Origin: Acanthosepion esculentum
Lineage: Eukaryota; Mollusca; Cephalopoda; Sepiida; Sepiidae
Direction: 5' to 3'
DNA length: 64,000 bases
NCBI GenBank assembly: GCA_964036315.1
Contig: OZ038517.1
Coordinates: 50,653,906 to 50,717,905, forward strand
Shown: in pieces, positions 19,826-30,735 of the stretch
Position numbering within the stretch: the first letter of the stretch is position 1
Layout: the number at the start of each line of letters is the position of its first letter
Position numbers and translations under genes: made by a program
Notes under the pieces: generated by a model
Told to the model about the DNA's origin: nothing
Databases searched by the model: none
Seen by the model: only the letters and a program-made list of their open reading frames with translations

Positions 19826-19965
19826 CTCATTAGGTTGCCATTTCTTTCTGCGGTAGACCAGTTACCATCCAAGGCTATAGAACCCGGTCTGTTCTGCTAT
19901 TTACCCATAGCTGGGGGGGGGGGAGAAGAAGAGGATTCATACCTTCCCCAAGGTTATTAGTACGT
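19826..19965. mobile_element. SINE-body-like fragment
   Basis: Contains gttaccatccaaggctatag and tgctatttacccatagctgg, blocks shared with 23215-23240, 52935-52975 and the SINE at 4795-5035. A G-run of about 11 interrupts it. Confidence 0.5.
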
Positions 19966-19969
19966 AAGT

Positions 19970-20394
19970 GAATGTTGTAGCGGGGCCGTGCGGGATGAAG
20001 ATGTGAAGAGATATCAGAAGGTTAAACTTTCCTGCTGGCCGGTCCAGCTACATGAGAATATCGGACTTTAATTAAGTCCAAAGAAGACAAAGAAAACAAA
20101 CAAGACCGATATACATGGGTAAACAAATATATATTAATAACAAAACAAGTTAAACAAAGACATGGACTGTTACATAGAGTTTGTATGGAGAAATTATGTG
20201 TGTGTGTTGTGAGTGTTCGTACGTACGTGTATTGTTCTTAGCGCGTTCCCAAAATTTGGGAAACGCTGTATCTGTGAGAGGTCACGTATTGGTGTAAGTG
20301 GAAAAAGAAAGATTTTTTACCTCGCCTCTGAGCGAGGTAGCGGCCCAAGGCCTAAGTCGAAAAAAGAGAGAGAGAGAGGGGGGGTCAGCCAGTA
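19970..20394. other. Unassigned sequence
   Basis: No feature recognised. A GAGA-rich patch is at 20363-20385. Confidence 0.35.
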
Positions 20395-20560
20395 TTTATA
20401 CTCAGGGGAGAGAGACCCCTGTTGAAGGATTAAGGAACTGGGGAGAAGCTAACTCCGACAATGTAATGGATTCGACTGTAATTCGAACTCGTCTCTCCGA
20501 TTCCTCAATCCGAGCGGCTATCCTTTACTCCACCGTGTCTCCATGAGGGGATGCTTTTCC
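20395..20560 (-). mobile_element. tRNA-derived SINE
   Basis: Minus strand: cacggtggagtaaaggatag (A-box region, about 20520-20536) and a B box gagttcgaattac (about 20477-20490). The head closely resembles the plus-strand SINE at 52805-52975 (aaggtggagtaatggatagc), so the two belong to one family. Confidence 0.65.
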
Positions 20561-21005
20561 TTATTACCCATATTCTGGATGTACGAGTGATTGTAGAGAA
20601 ATAAATCGGCATAACAGGCATTCACACAGATTGATACCCAGCTTTGAGAAAGGTCTCGTTCTAAGGGGGCTCTCCTTCCTGGTCCTTCCGAAAGGATTCG
20701 CCGAGGAGGAGAAGAATGGGTGTTTTCCCGTAGGAGTAGATTCTGCGGTTGTAGTATCTGTTCCGTGCCGGAGGCCTTCTCTCCTCCCTTGCGCCCCCCC
20801 ACTCTCGTTGCGTAGCATCGGTTTCGCAGCGGCGGTATGACTAGCTTAGACAAGCTACGACCAATTAAGGCCAGCTTAGACCAGAGGACCAAGGGGAAAC
20901 ACTCGGGTCCCCACGTTAAAAACCGACCTTGTGACACAACCTGACTCACTGAGGAGCCAAGATAAATCCTGGGACTCGTCCTAAGCTAGTATATTAGTGG
21001 ATAAA
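20561..21005. other. GC-richer unassigned block
   Basis: More G and C than its surroundings, with overlapping open frames on both strands (20518-20949 minus, 20631-20840 plus). No translation is recognisable. Simultaneous open frames on both strands fit composition better than coding. Confidence 0.3.
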
Positions 21006-21099
21006 ATAAAATCTGTTATCGGTTTTTTTTTTGTGGAGGGGGGCGTTGTTTTTTGTTTTTTGTTTTGTGTCTTTTTTTAATCGGTATCACTCCAAGCAG

Positions 21100-21995
21100 A
21101 GCAGTAATGCCACTAAAACACAAGGGGTTACATGGTGGGGAAGAATTAGGAACAGAAACATTAATGATGAGCAGGAAGAGGAGAGAGTAATCAGGTGGGC
21201 AGTAGATAGCGATTGACATTGCATTTAAATTTTTGCAGATTAAAGTTGGCTGGAAAGCATGGAGCCGAAAGCGAGTTCCACAAGCAAGAAGTGCGAGAAA
21301 AGAAACTGTTAGCATAGAATTTACAGCTAGATCTAGCCATCTCAACTGTAAATTGATCAGATCTTGATGCCAGTCTAATACTGCGCTTAAATTTTTTTTT
21401 AAAACTCTAGGTACCATAGCAAAGAGCATTATTTATTTGTAATTACGTACAAAATATGGCACAAGGCTGAAATGGGGGATGGGGGAAAAGGACGGTATTC
21501 TGTTTTAACGTTAAATTTAGGTAGCCACAAACACGGACCCAAACATACCACAATATTCCTAACACCAAAACAACGCATTCTTACTTACTTTTTTTACTAC
21601 ATTCACCATAATACCCCATTGTCTCTATGAAAGTCTTAACTAGTCCCCATATATACAAATCATTGTCTGTGGGGAAGGGAAATAAAACAAAATTTAAAAT
21701 ATTAGCAATATTTACAATATGAAAACAGTATTTACAAGAAACTAAACAAAATAATATTAGTAATAAATCCCACCCCTACTCCACAATCCTTAGTGTACAA
21801 TAGCGAAGAGCTCCTCCATGAAAGTATTTATAGAAAAGACACAGGGAGGCAACCTTACGGTGGTGGGAAATTGGCAGAAGCCGAGCCGTTAGATCAGGAC
21901 CAATAATATTGCTGATTCTTCTTTGGATTTTATCAAGGAGATCAAGGTAAATAGCAGGGGCATCGGACCATATGTGGCAGCAATATTCTAAGCAT
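21100..21995 (-). pseudogene. LINE reverse-transcriptase C-terminal part, split by an insertion
   Basis: On the minus strand 21995 to about 21800 reads HPCLEYCCHIWSDAPAIYLD then LLDKIQRRISNIIGPDL and HRKVASLCLFYKYFHGG. This is the conserved end of a jockey/CR1-like reverse transcriptase, after the catalytic core. The continuation is found at 21430-21235, frame-shifted, so about 370 bp at 21430-21800 look inserted. The 3' tail near 21100-21130 carries the gtaatgccactaaaacacaa motif shared with 22270 and the 134-bp minisatellite. Order and orientation match one ancestral element. Confidence 0.75.
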
Positions 21996-22009
21996 GGATG
22001 AATAGTAGA

Positions 22010-22255
22010 TGTATTTTCGTGTATCTATTACACCACCTGCACATCCAAGCTTACAGCGCTTGGTATCGTCAAGCGGTCATCCATCTAGGTACTGACTAAG
22101 CTCGACATTGCTTAACATCAATGATTGTAGTAGGGGCGGGTACAAAAAATGAATTCAACTTTTTCTCATGGGTCTATTACGAAATGGTCCAAGCGAGTAA
22201 GCAACGAGGAAATCTTAAAGAAAGAATATTGGTTGTTCTTTTAATCATTTCATCC
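22010..22255. other. Unassigned sequence
   Basis: No feature recognised between the LINE remnant and the next tail motif. Confidence 0.3.
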
Positions 22256-22261
22256 CTTACA

Positions 22262-22340
22262 AGGCGATAATGCCACTAAGACGCAAAGGGTTACAGAGAG
22301 TGGAAGAGAAGAAGACTTTAGGGAGAAGTGCGGAGAAAGG
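22262..22340 (-). mobile_element. LINE 3'-tail-like segment
   Basis: gcgataatgccactaagacg then caaagggttacagagagtgg matches the unit of the 134-bp minisatellite and the tails at 17569 and 21107. Confidence 0.6.
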
Positions 22341-22603
22341 ATAATGTTATGGGCCAAGTTCCTTGTACCACGGTGATGGTCCAAGGTTAGAACCAATGAA
22401 GAAATAACTCGAACACAGGTGTGGAATAACAAAGATATATTACAAACAGAAATATAACACAAAGAAGTAGAAGTATTAGTAATGACTATCAGATTTGGTT
22501 AGAGTGAACTATATTGTCTCGACAAGTATCACTAATCCAATGTTCTTACAATTATCTATCCTCCCTCTTGAGAGGCGCAGTATTTATAATGTCAGGAATT
22601 GGA

Positions 22604-22605
<2 letters not shown>

Positions 22606-22655
<50 letters not shown>
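22606..22655. repeat. (ATT)n microsatellite
   Basis: About 16 ATT units. Confidence 0.97.
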
Positions 22656-22734
22656 GGTAAGTTCCCATAACAGATAATAAAAAAACAGGGTCCAGAAAGA
22701 CAGAAGATGGCGATTGAAATTTAAAATTGTTGAA

Positions 22735-22995
22735 GATTGTAGTTGTCAGGGAAGCAAGAAATTAGAAGGGAGTTCCACAGGAAGGAAGTGCGAGAAAAGA
22801 AACTGTTAGGATGGAACAGACGGCTTATACTCAGAATCATAAAGTGCTGAAATTTCTTGAACGCATAATGAGGAAGGAGGGCTTGGAGAACTTGATCCTC
22901 ACAAAGCATATCGGAGAGCAAGACAGAAGATAGCGGACCACGTACCTGACGAGCTTGGCAAATAGAAAAAAAGATGCTAAGGGCCATAAGTGATA
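22735..22995 (-). pseudogene. LINE reverse-transcriptase C-terminal fragment
   Basis: The minus strand reads MLCEDQVLQALLPHYAFKKF, then FHPNSFFSRTSFLWNSLLIS and CFPDNYNLQQF. The NSFFxRTxxLWNSLxxxCFPxxYNL block is the typical end of this LINE clade. The same sequence recurs almost unchanged at 23988-24200, so the two copies are recent or locally duplicated. Catalytic residues are absent. Confidence 0.8.
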
Positions 22996-22999
22996 GGAA

Positions 23000-23300
23000 G
23001 CTGTGGAGAGACATGATCACCCATTTACTGAAGGGACACGGCAATTAGAAGGAGATATTGCGAAAGTTAACAATCTAAGCCGAGATTTGAACGCAGATTT
23101 CATTTTTTTTTTTCACGCCGATGATTGTACCGCACATCCGAAACTACAGTTACTTGACCGCGAAATCTCATTTGCTTTCCTCTTAGATTGGGTTGGTAGC
23201 CAAGACTAGACATGTCTACTCTGCTATTTCACCCATAGCTGGGGATTCGTGTGACTAGATGGGTTCATGCATTTCTCAAGGGCGTCATTATTTATAAGGT
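23000..23300. other. Unassigned, with a SINE-body fragment
   Basis: The segment 23190-23245 (ggttggtagccaagactaga, acccatagctgggg) belongs to the SINE-body family noted at 4795 and 19826. Confidence 0.45.
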
Positions 23301-23690
23301 CGAGCTAGTTCAAACATTCTTGACTCTATTATCCCAGCACTCACGGTCCTGCATCAAGGTTGGAATATCATTAGGCTGGCATTCTGTGTCATAACATTGC
23401 TGGTCAATGTAGATGGATGCAGGGCAACCAACCCGTCTTGCTCCATTACTAGGTGTTCAGAGCTATAGATCACTTTCAAATTCTTACTTGATTTTGTTTG
23501 CCGAAAGGATTTTATTAATTTATTTTTTATTTTGTTGGGCTAGTTCAAACATTCCTGACCAACCATCTCGGTCCTGCATAAAGGCTGAAAGGTCATTACG
23601 ATAGCATTCTGTGTCATAATATAGCTGGTCAATGTCGGTGGCGTCTGGGCAACCAATACGTCTACCTCCATGGCTAGGTGTCCAGAAAAA
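23300..23690. repeat. Direct duplication of about 160 bp
   Basis: gagctagttcaaacattctt through attctgtgtcataacattgc and gctggtcaatgtagatgg (23303-23465) recurs at 23538-23690, about 230 bp downstream. Confidence 0.8.
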
Positions 23691-23987
23691 CCCGGAATCC
23701 CCACAGCTAGCTTCTACGGCAATCCTATAACGACCATCCCCCCCTGCTATTCACCGACATATTCTAGCGACGAAGAAGAGGTGACACATTTCTAAGGGCG
23801 TAATACAAAAATGAAAATAATAAACTCGGCCGATTCCAGGTTTCTCGCCGATAATCGTTGCAGGAAGTGCACATCCTAAGTTCCAGGATCTTGACATACC
23901 ATAAATCTTATTGGGTTGGTTAGGACTTTCTTATTTGAAGCAAATCACAAGCCTTAACAAACAATCATTACAACTCTAGATTGAAAT
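23691..23987. other. Unassigned sequence
   Basis: No feature recognised. Confidence 0.3.
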
Positions 23988-24200
23988 TTAAAATTTTTGA
24001 AGATTGTAGTTGTCAGGGAAGCAAGAAATTAGAATGGAGTTCCACAGGAAGGAAGTGCGAGAAAAGAAACTGTTAGGATGGAACAGACGGCTTATACCCA
24101 GAATCATAAAGTGCTGAAATTTCTTGAACACATAATGAGGAAGGAGGACTTGGAGAACTTGATCCTCACAAAGCATATCGGGGAGCAAGAGAGAAGATAG
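23988..24200 (-). pseudogene. LINE reverse-transcriptase C-terminal fragment, second near-identical copy
   Basis: Same reading as 22735-22995 with a handful of substitutions (VLLPHYVFKKFQHFMILGIS, then the NSFFSRTSFLWNS block). It breaks off at 24201 where unrelated sequence starts. Confidence 0.8.
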
Positions 24201-24540
24201 CGGAAAAAGTTTCCACCACACGTTTGGCTCAGAACGCCCAAAAAGTAAATTGAACTATGATTGATTTAACCGGAAACAGAAGCGTGCCAATTTTTTTATG
24301 ACATGGTAGACAATAAAATCGACGAAGCAAAATCTTCAAAGCGGCCAACGGCTGACCGAAGAAGATAAAAACACTTAATAAATAAAAGATTTTCGAGGCC
24401 AAGTGCTACTTAGCCGGAAGTTTTAAAGTTCCGGTCGCAGGCTCATATAGATAGAGCCACAATTAATTTGTTTTCCTAATGATCACCCAATAAAAGGCCC
24501 AAGAAAAACTCAAGGTAGAGAGATATCGCGTGTTTTAGCT
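24201..24540. other. Unassigned sequence
   Basis: No feature recognised before the minisatellite. Confidence 0.3.
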
Positions 24541-26520
24541 TAGGAAAGAACAAGTATGAGAAGTGCAGAGCTGAAGCAGACTTTAGAAGAAAACAGAAAA
24601 CCAATCCTAAACAGGAAACTGGGAATGAACTTCCACTCATCTATTCAAACCCAGGTAAGGTGATAATGCCACTAAGATGCAACGGGATACTGGGAGTGCA
24701 AGAAAATGAAAAAGTCTTTAGACGGAACCAGAAACTCAATCCTAAACTGGAAACAAGGGATAAACCTCTATGCCTTTATTCACCCCATGCAAGGTAATAA
24801 TGCCACTAAGATGCAAGGGTCTACTGGGAGTGAAAGAGAATGAAAAAGTCTTTAGACGGAACCAGAAACCCAATCCTAAACAGGAAACAAGGGATAAACC
24901 TCTACTCCTCTATTCCCCCCAAGCAAGGTGATAATGCCACTAAGATGCAAGGGGCTACTGGGAGTGAAAGAGAATGAAAAAGACTTTAGACGGAACCAGA
25001 AACCCAATCCTAAACAGGAAACAAGGGATAAACCTCTACTCCTCTATTCCCCCCAAGCAAGGTGATAATGCCACTAAGATGCAAGGGGCTACTGGGAGTG
25101 AAAGAGAACGAAAAAGATTTTAGAAGGAACCAGAAACCCAATCCTAAACAGGAAACAAGGGATAAACCTCTACTCCTCTATTCACCCCAAGCAAGGTGAT
25201 AATGCCACTAAGATGCAAGTGGCTACTGGGAGTGAAAGAGAATGAAAAAGACTTTAGAAGGAACCAGAAACCCAATCCTAAACAGGAAGCAAGGGATAAA
25301 CCTCTACTCCTCTATTCACCCCAAGCAAGGTGATAATGCCACTAAGATGCAAGGGCTACTGGGAGTGAAAGAGAATGAAAAAGACTTTAGAAGGAACCAG
25401 AAACCCAATCCTAAACAGGAAACAAGGGATAAACCTCTACACCTCTATTCACTCCAAGCAAGGTGATAATGCCACTAAGATGCAAGGGCTACTGGGAGTG
25501 AAAGAGAATGAAAAAGACTTTAGAAGGAACCAGAAACCCAATCCTAAACAGGAAACAAGGGATAAACCTCTACTCCTCTATTCACCCCAAGCAAGGTGAT
25601 AATGCCACTAAGATGCAAGGGGCTACTGGGAGTGAAAGAGAATGAAAAAGACTTTAGAAGGAACCAGAAACCCAATCCTAAACAGGAAACAAGGGATAAA
25701 CCTCTACTCCTCTATTCACCCCAAGCAAGGTGATAATGCCACTAAGATGCAAGGGGCTACTGGGAGTGAAAGAGAATGAAAAAGACTTTAGAAGGAACCA
25801 GAAAATCAATCCTAAACAGGAAACAAGGGATAAACCCCTACTCCTCTATTCACCCCAAGCAAGGTGATAATGCCACTAAGATGCAAGGGGCTACTGGGAG
25901 TGAAAGAGAATGAAAAAGACTTTAGAAGGAACCAGAAAATCAATCCTAAACAGGAAACAAGGGATAAACCTCTACTCCTCTATTCACCCCAAGCAAGGTG
26001 ATAATGCCACTAAGATGCAAGGGGCTACTGGGAGTGAAAGAGAATGAAAAAGACTTTAGAAGGAACCAGAAAATCAATCCTAAACAGGAAACAAGGGATA
26101 AACCTCTACTCCTCTATTCCCCCCAAGCAAGGTGATAATGCCACTAAGATGCAAGGGGCTACTGGTAGTGAAAGAGAATGAAAAATACTTTAGAAGGAAC
26201 CAGAAACCCAATCCTAAACAGGAAACAAGGGATAAACCTCTACTCCTCTATTCACCCCAAGCAAGGTTATAATGCCACTAAGATGCAAGGGGCTACTGGG
26301 AGTGAAAGAGAATGAAAAAGATTTTAGAAGGAACCAGAAACCCAATCCTAAACAGGAAACAAGGGATAAACCTCTAATCCTCTATTCACCCCAAGCAAGG
26401 TGATAATGCCACTAAGATGCAAGGGGCTACTGAGAGTGAAAGAGAATGAAAAAGATTTTAGAACGAACCGGAAACCCAATCCAAATCAGTAAAGAATGAA
26501 TAAACATCTATTCCTTTTTA
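24540..26520. repeat. 134-bp minisatellite, about 15 copies, LINE-tail derived
   Basis: ggtgataatgccactaagat recurs at 24927, 25061, 25195, 25329, 25462, 25595, 25729, 25863, 25997, 26131, 26265 and 26399, spaced 134 bp (133 twice). Copies near both edges are more diverged. Each unit contains the LINE-tail motif that also lies at 17569, 21107 and 22270, so a LINE 3' end probably seeded the array. 134 is not a multiple of 3. The two short frames inside (25242-25466, 25375-25599) follow the repeat and are not genes. Confidence 0.95.
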
Positions 26521-27540
26521 AAAGTCCCGGGAGAAGAGTGAATCAAATGATAGGCGAACCCATCGACTCCTATTGAGGAAAGATAAATTAATAAATAAAT
26601 TCTAAATAAAATTTCTGAGTTTAGGCGCAGACGTTAGAATTATAGATTTGAAGTGGACTTTAGAAGGAACCGGAACCCCAATGCTACACAGGAAAAAAGG
26701 GATAACAAGGAATGTAAACCGGACAATATACGACCCTAGCTATTCTTATTAAATAAGCTGTCCATGGTGGGATTTGCCAGCCGCACTTCGTGTTGCAGAT
26801 ATCGACAGGGCTTTGGTGCGGATAGCGATGAATCTGTTTCCTCTGTCGCAACCAGAAGTCGCAGAAGTTCTCCCATATGCCGGCCGCTGCAATTGAATCC
26901 GCGAATAAACGTCCAACAAGTATGTTACAAAGACAGAACACGCTCTTTTCATTTCCCACCTTAACGTTAATTTCACCTTTCGCTTCCTTGCGAGCGAACC
27001 TACGTACGCCGGGCATCGACGCACAACGTGGGCGGGATGGTTTGTCTAATCTGCGAAAGACTGAGGAGGGAGCCGCCAGCCGTGTTTGCAAATTTCCGCG
27101 AAAGTATAATAAGCATTCCAGATAGCATAACACACCCCAACCCCGCTCCAAATGCTTGAGGGCGTGTTTCGAAACACTGATGAGCGATTTCAACGGCTCA
27201 CGGCCGCGACGCTGAACCGTGGTCTTGTATAATTCAATAACCATTACTAACCTTTCGTTCTATAATTAAATATCATCAACCCTTGAAATAAACAATTCAT
27301 GGGTCTTCCTTAATCACGGTCCCAAAGCGACAGAATAGAGAAGTTAGCAATTCGTACTTGCCAAAGAGACGCCATCAGGTGTTTCCGTTAAGTGTAAAAG
27401 TTATTGACTAAATAAGGAAAGAAAAATTGTGTACACGGGTTGCTAAGATCAACATGAAGGACGGATTTTCTAGGCGTCACCGATATTAATTACAGCATAT
27501 TGGTTTCTTTTGGCATAATTTTAAAGGAATAAAATTTATC
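26521..27540. other. Unassigned, including a GC-rich block with open frames
   Basis: 26750-27230 has higher GC and CpG than its surroundings and is open on the minus strand for 186 codons (26684-27244). Other frames on both strands are also open. I recognise no motif. It could be a decayed CpG-rich exon or repeat. Confidence 0.3.
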
Positions 27541-27547
27541 ATAAGTA

Positions 27548-28259
27548 TTGGAGTGTCCGGAAAGTTCATGCCGACATTTAGTCGTTCATGTTCCAAGACG
27601 TTGGAACACGACAAATTTATCGTCATATATAATATTACTTACATTATTTACATTATTTTAACTGGTATCCTCATCTTCATTGCCATATTCACAACGTTTC
27701 GGCTGTTGTGCGCTCCCGCCTTCTTCAGGTGATTGGATCTCTGAAATGAGTTCTTATGATTACTAGCATTATTTACATTATTAGGACTGTTATCCTCATC
27801 TTCATTGCCATATTCACAACGTTTCGTCTGTTGTACGCTACGGCCCTCTTCAGGTGATTGGATCTCTGAGATGAGGTCTTATGATTACTTGCATTATTTA
27901 GATTATTCGGACTGTTATTCTTTGGCGACCCGACAAACATTGTCGCTGCTTGGCTGGGATGTGTTACTCCACCCACCATATTCACCAGACATCGCTCCTT
28001 TGAAATTTAATTTATTCAGGTTGTTGTAAAATAAAAATAATATTCTTTGGGTGATATAAAAAAAAAATACTTAAATGAGTTCTTTGCCGAGAAACCACCG
28101 AAATTCTGGGAAGATGGGATCATTAAGTAGAAGGAAAAACGGAGACAGTTTGTGCAACAAAATGGTTCATATTGATTTGAATAAATATTTAATGGCGTAA
28201 ATTTTGTTTTACGTTTTAATTTCCCTTGAAAATCGACATGAACGTTCCGGACAACCCAA
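27548..28259 (+). mobile_element. Mariner element with TA target duplication, 712 bp
   Basis: The left end ttggagtgtccggaaagttc and the reverse complement of the right end (ttgggttgtccggaacgttc) match closely. The element is flanked by TA at 27546-27547 and 28260-28261. In the right third the plus strand reads TRQTLSLLGWDVLLHPPYSP then DIAPLKFNLF, the third-aspartate block of mariner transposases, and then FFAEKPPKFWEDGIIK and RQFVQQNGSY with stops. The N-terminal half and first catalytic aspartate are missing. The left third is occupied by two tandem copies of the repeat family also seen at 12030 and 56785. Non-autonomous and dead. Confidence 0.8.
27640..27915 (-). repeat. Two tandem copies of a CTGAAGA...GAAA repeat inside mariner
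   Basis: Copies of about 123 bp (one ending near 27760, one near 27885), minus strand, each with cacctgaagaaggcggg or cctgaagagggccgtag, then agccgaaacgttgtg, then gaatatggcaatgaagatg. The family is dispersed (12030-12160, 56785-56885). Confidence 0.75.
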
Positions 28260-28267
28260 TATATATA

Positions 28268-28740
28268 TTATACAGGGTCTATAAAAAATACTTGTACAAA
28301 CTTTGGGGTCGAGTTCCTCACACAAAAACAAAGACAAGGACGTGCGCTGATGTCTGCATTGTCTCCGACAGCCTGTAGTATGTGTTCATCGTGGTCAGGC
28401 GTACAAGTGGATTTCGGTCTTCCTCAAACCATAGTTTGTGATGCCACAGATCCTGTCTCAGCAACTCAACGATAAACACCAGCACAGTTTGAATGACTCG
28501 GCTGCTTGCGATCGCAATCTGATACAGTCGTGCAGCCTCGCGTCCATTAGTATTGGCAAGGTCGTATATAAAAATCATATCCGCCTGCTCACGATATGAA
28601 TATGCAGCTATTGTTAAACGAAACACAACTGGGTAGACGGAACTCTTTGAGAGCCGCCGATGCTTGTACTGGGACAAAGTCACAAGTGATCGTAACCGAG
28701 GTTTGACCGTGGTGGCCTTGTTCAGAGTGTTGATCACGCT
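28268..28740 (-). mobile_element. DUF4817-type transposon copy, internally deleted
   Basis: A terminus lies at 28273-28330 (agggtctataaaaaatactt, tttggggtcgagttcctcac). The minus strand then reads FRLTIAAYSYREQADMIFIY and DLANTNGREAARLYQI, the helix-turn-helix start, followed in a shifted frame by a piece equivalent to the linker seen at 30.2-30.4 kb. The catalytic domain is missing. Confidence 0.75.
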
Positions 28741-28955
28741 GGGTAACGCGCCAGAAACTGTAACTAAGGTCCACTAAGCATAGTGGTAGTATAAAGCACA
28801 GATGAGCTCTGTAGATGTTGAACAAACACAAAATGTGCCTGAGCAGTTGCCTGCAACAAGGATTGAATAGCAGCCCTACTAGACGGGCTTCTTCGGATAT
28901 TACTTATATAAACATTATATTCATTTCGCGTTTCAGATCTCCCAAAATAATTTTT

Positions 28956-28962
<7 letters not shown>

Positions 28963-28995
<33 letters not shown>
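28963..28995. repeat. (TA)n microsatellite
   Basis: Adjacent to the inverted repeat at 28997. Confidence 0.95.
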
Positions 28996-28996
<1 letters not shown>

Positions 28997-28999
<3 letters not shown>

Positions 29000-29110
29000 C
29001 CCAAACACTAATATCCCACGGCTATAATTTATTACATTGGAATCGTAAACCCGTGGTTGCGAATCCAATGTAATAAATTGTAACCATGGAATATTAGTGT
29101 TTGAGATTTT
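28997..29110. repeat. Inverted repeat next to (TA)n
   Basis: Arms of about 45 bp (caaacactaatatcccacgg and its complement gaatattagtgtttg) around a spacer of about 25 bp. The right arm, tgtaataaattgtaaccatgg, resembles the 3' half of the hammerhead motif at 13881-13900 (aaataaattataaccatgg), but CTGATGA is missing. Confidence 0.8.
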
Positions 29111-29194
29111 CATATTATGTTCCTACTCTGTCCTGGACATTGAGTTCTACCTGGATTGTATCCTCTTGGTAATTTACATATATATATATATATA

Positions 29195-29455
29195 TTATGA
29201 AATGGACAAACTCCGACAATTATTTTGAAGACATTTTTATGTTTAACATTCTTTTTATAGATACAAATATTTAAGTAAATGCTCTGTTTTATAATAAACA
29301 GTATTAAACAACATTAACCGGCCTGAATGTCCGAGAAATCTTCATAGAAAATTTTCGTCCTCCGACAGGAATCGAACCTGTATCCTATACGGAACCGTCA
29401 TATAGCCTGACATGCCTTAACCGTTTCGGCCACAGAGGAACGTTCGGTTAGGAAG
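29195..29455 (-). mobile_element. tRNA-derived SINE, nearly complete
   Basis: Minus strand: acceptor-like start gttcctctg, exact A box tggccgaaacg (about 29421-29432), a 5-bp T stem (acagg with cctgt) and exact B box ggttcgattcc (about 29368-29380). The anticodon loop is atypical, so it is tRNA-like (Ser/Leu length class) and not a tRNA. The body runs through ttctcggacattcaggccgg to cttcaaaataattgtcggag. Partial body copies lie at 15160-15288, 29550-29705 and 30080-30140. Confidence 0.8.
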
Positions 29456-29549
29456 GTCAATTTTACTGTCTTTAAACTTTAATCTTCCATGATTCTCTCA
29501 CGTACATTCATATCTGCTCATGCGTATCAAATGTAAACAAACGACGTCA

Positions 29550-29705
29550 CACATTATGAAATGAACAAAGTCCGACAATTATTTTGAAGACATTTTTATG
29601 TTTAACATTCTTTTTATAGATACAAATATTTAAGTAAATGCTCTGTTTTATAATAAACAGTATTAAATAACATTTACCGGCCTGAATGTCCGAGAAATTG
29701 TCATA
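29550..29705 (-). mobile_element. SINE body, headless copy
   Basis: Repeats the body of the SINE at 29195-29340 with few differences, offset about 358 bp, but stops before the tRNA head. Confidence 0.75.
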
Positions 29706-29721
29706 GACGAATTCGATTTGA

Positions 29722-29880
29722 TAATGGCTTATATAAGCCGAAAGCTTAGATTGTATCAAAAAAATATGTATCAATATTGTGATTTTCTTTCATCGTTTAA
29801 TGATATTGTTATTAAGCTTATCAGACGATATGAAAAAAATTTACATAAAATAGACAGCACTTGTCTATATTATTTAATGA

Positions 29881-29884
<4 letters not shown>
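29722..29884. other. AT-rich sequence with a GGCTTATATAAGCC hairpin
   Basis: ttgataatggcttatataag ccgaaag at the left end matches the minus strand at 53920-53945. The hairpin is conserved between the two, but the hammerhead core is altered (TTGATAA). Confidence 0.5.
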
Positions 29885-29917
<33 letters not shown>

Positions 29918-29939
29918 ATATATATATATATACATAAAC

Positions 29940-29987
<48 letters not shown>

Positions 29988-30015
29988 GTATATAAACATA
30001 TATATATATATAAAC
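29885..30015. repeat. Compound (TA)n / TATG microsatellite
   Basis: TA tracts interrupted by aaacata and gtatgtatg. Confidence 0.95.
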
Positions 30016-30079
30016 ATAGCTTTGCATGCCTATTAGATTAACGTTTATTCTGAGATTTGGCCCTTTCAATTAAAATATA

Positions 30080-30140
30080 TTATGAAATGGACTAAGTCCG
30101 ACAATTATTCTAAGACATTTTTATGTTTAACATTCTGTTT
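30080..30140 (-). mobile_element. SINE body fragment
   Basis: ttatgaaatggactaagtcc through catttttatgtttaacattc, the 3' end of the SINE body at 29195. It abuts the DUF4817-type copy. Confidence 0.65.
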
Positions 30141-30735
30141 TACAAATGATACGGATACGGCAGGTAGTCTTGAAGTACCCTCCATACGGTACTATGAGAT
30201 GTACGGCATGCTAGGGCCACTTCACGTGTGCTGATACCTGGATCGTCTCCCACATCCTGTAGAATGTGTTCTTCGTGATCAGACGTACGAGCGGATTTCG
30301 GTCTTCCTCAATCCATAGTTTGTGGTGCCACGGATCCCGTCTCAGCCACGCGATGATAAACAGCAACAAAGTTTGGATAACTCGGCTGCCTTCGGTCAGG
30401 AAACACAATCTGATACAGCCGTCCAGCCTCGCGTCCATTACCATTCGCAAGGCCGTATGTAAAAATTATATTTGACTGCTCACGATATGAATATCCTGCC
30501 ATTGTTAATTTGAACACTTCTCAGTTACGTTAAACGTTGAAGACAAACTAGACAAAAATGTACACGAATGACAAATGTAACCTAGTCTTCATGGCAACAC
30601 AGCGCCATCTACCGTAATTTTTCTTTAAACTTAATAACTCAAAACGAAGAATTTGCGGACATGTCATTTTGTCCTTGTTTTCGTGTGAAGAACCCGCCCC
30701 AGAGTTTTTAAAAGTATTTCTATACACCTTGTAAA
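30141..30735 (-). pseudogene. DUF4817-type transposase, N-terminal part with frameshift
   Basis: This is the longest copy of the family here. From 30508 the minus strand reads MAGYSYREQSNIIFTYGLAN then GNGREAGRLYQIVFPDRRQP and FVAVYHRVAETGSVAPQTMD, a helix-turn-helix region. After a frame change it continues with LQDVGDDPGISTREVALACR and SHSTVWRVLQDYLPYPY, a second helix-turn-helix. The DDE domain is absent: the copy ends at about 30140 against a SINE fragment. Upstream (30550-30735) lies the long terminal repeat ending aaggtgta. This copy gives the empty-site sequence for the MITE at 31394. Confidence 0.8.

Noticed and set aside
20518..20949. 143-codon minus-strand protein
   Set aside because: Overlaps a SINE head and open frames on the other strand. 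No motif.
26684..27244. 186-codon protein on the minus strand
   Set aside because: No recognisable motif, and frames on both strands are open over the same GC-rich block, so composition explains it.
29358..29450. A functional tRNA gene
   Set aside because: Both promoter boxes are good, but the acceptor stem has a mismatch and wobbles, the anticodon loop lacks the expected U33, and a SINE body follows.
29722..29752. Hammerhead at ttgataatgg...ccgaaag (also 53920-53945 minus)
   Set aside because: The hairpin is good but C3 and G8 of the core are changed and stem I does not pair.
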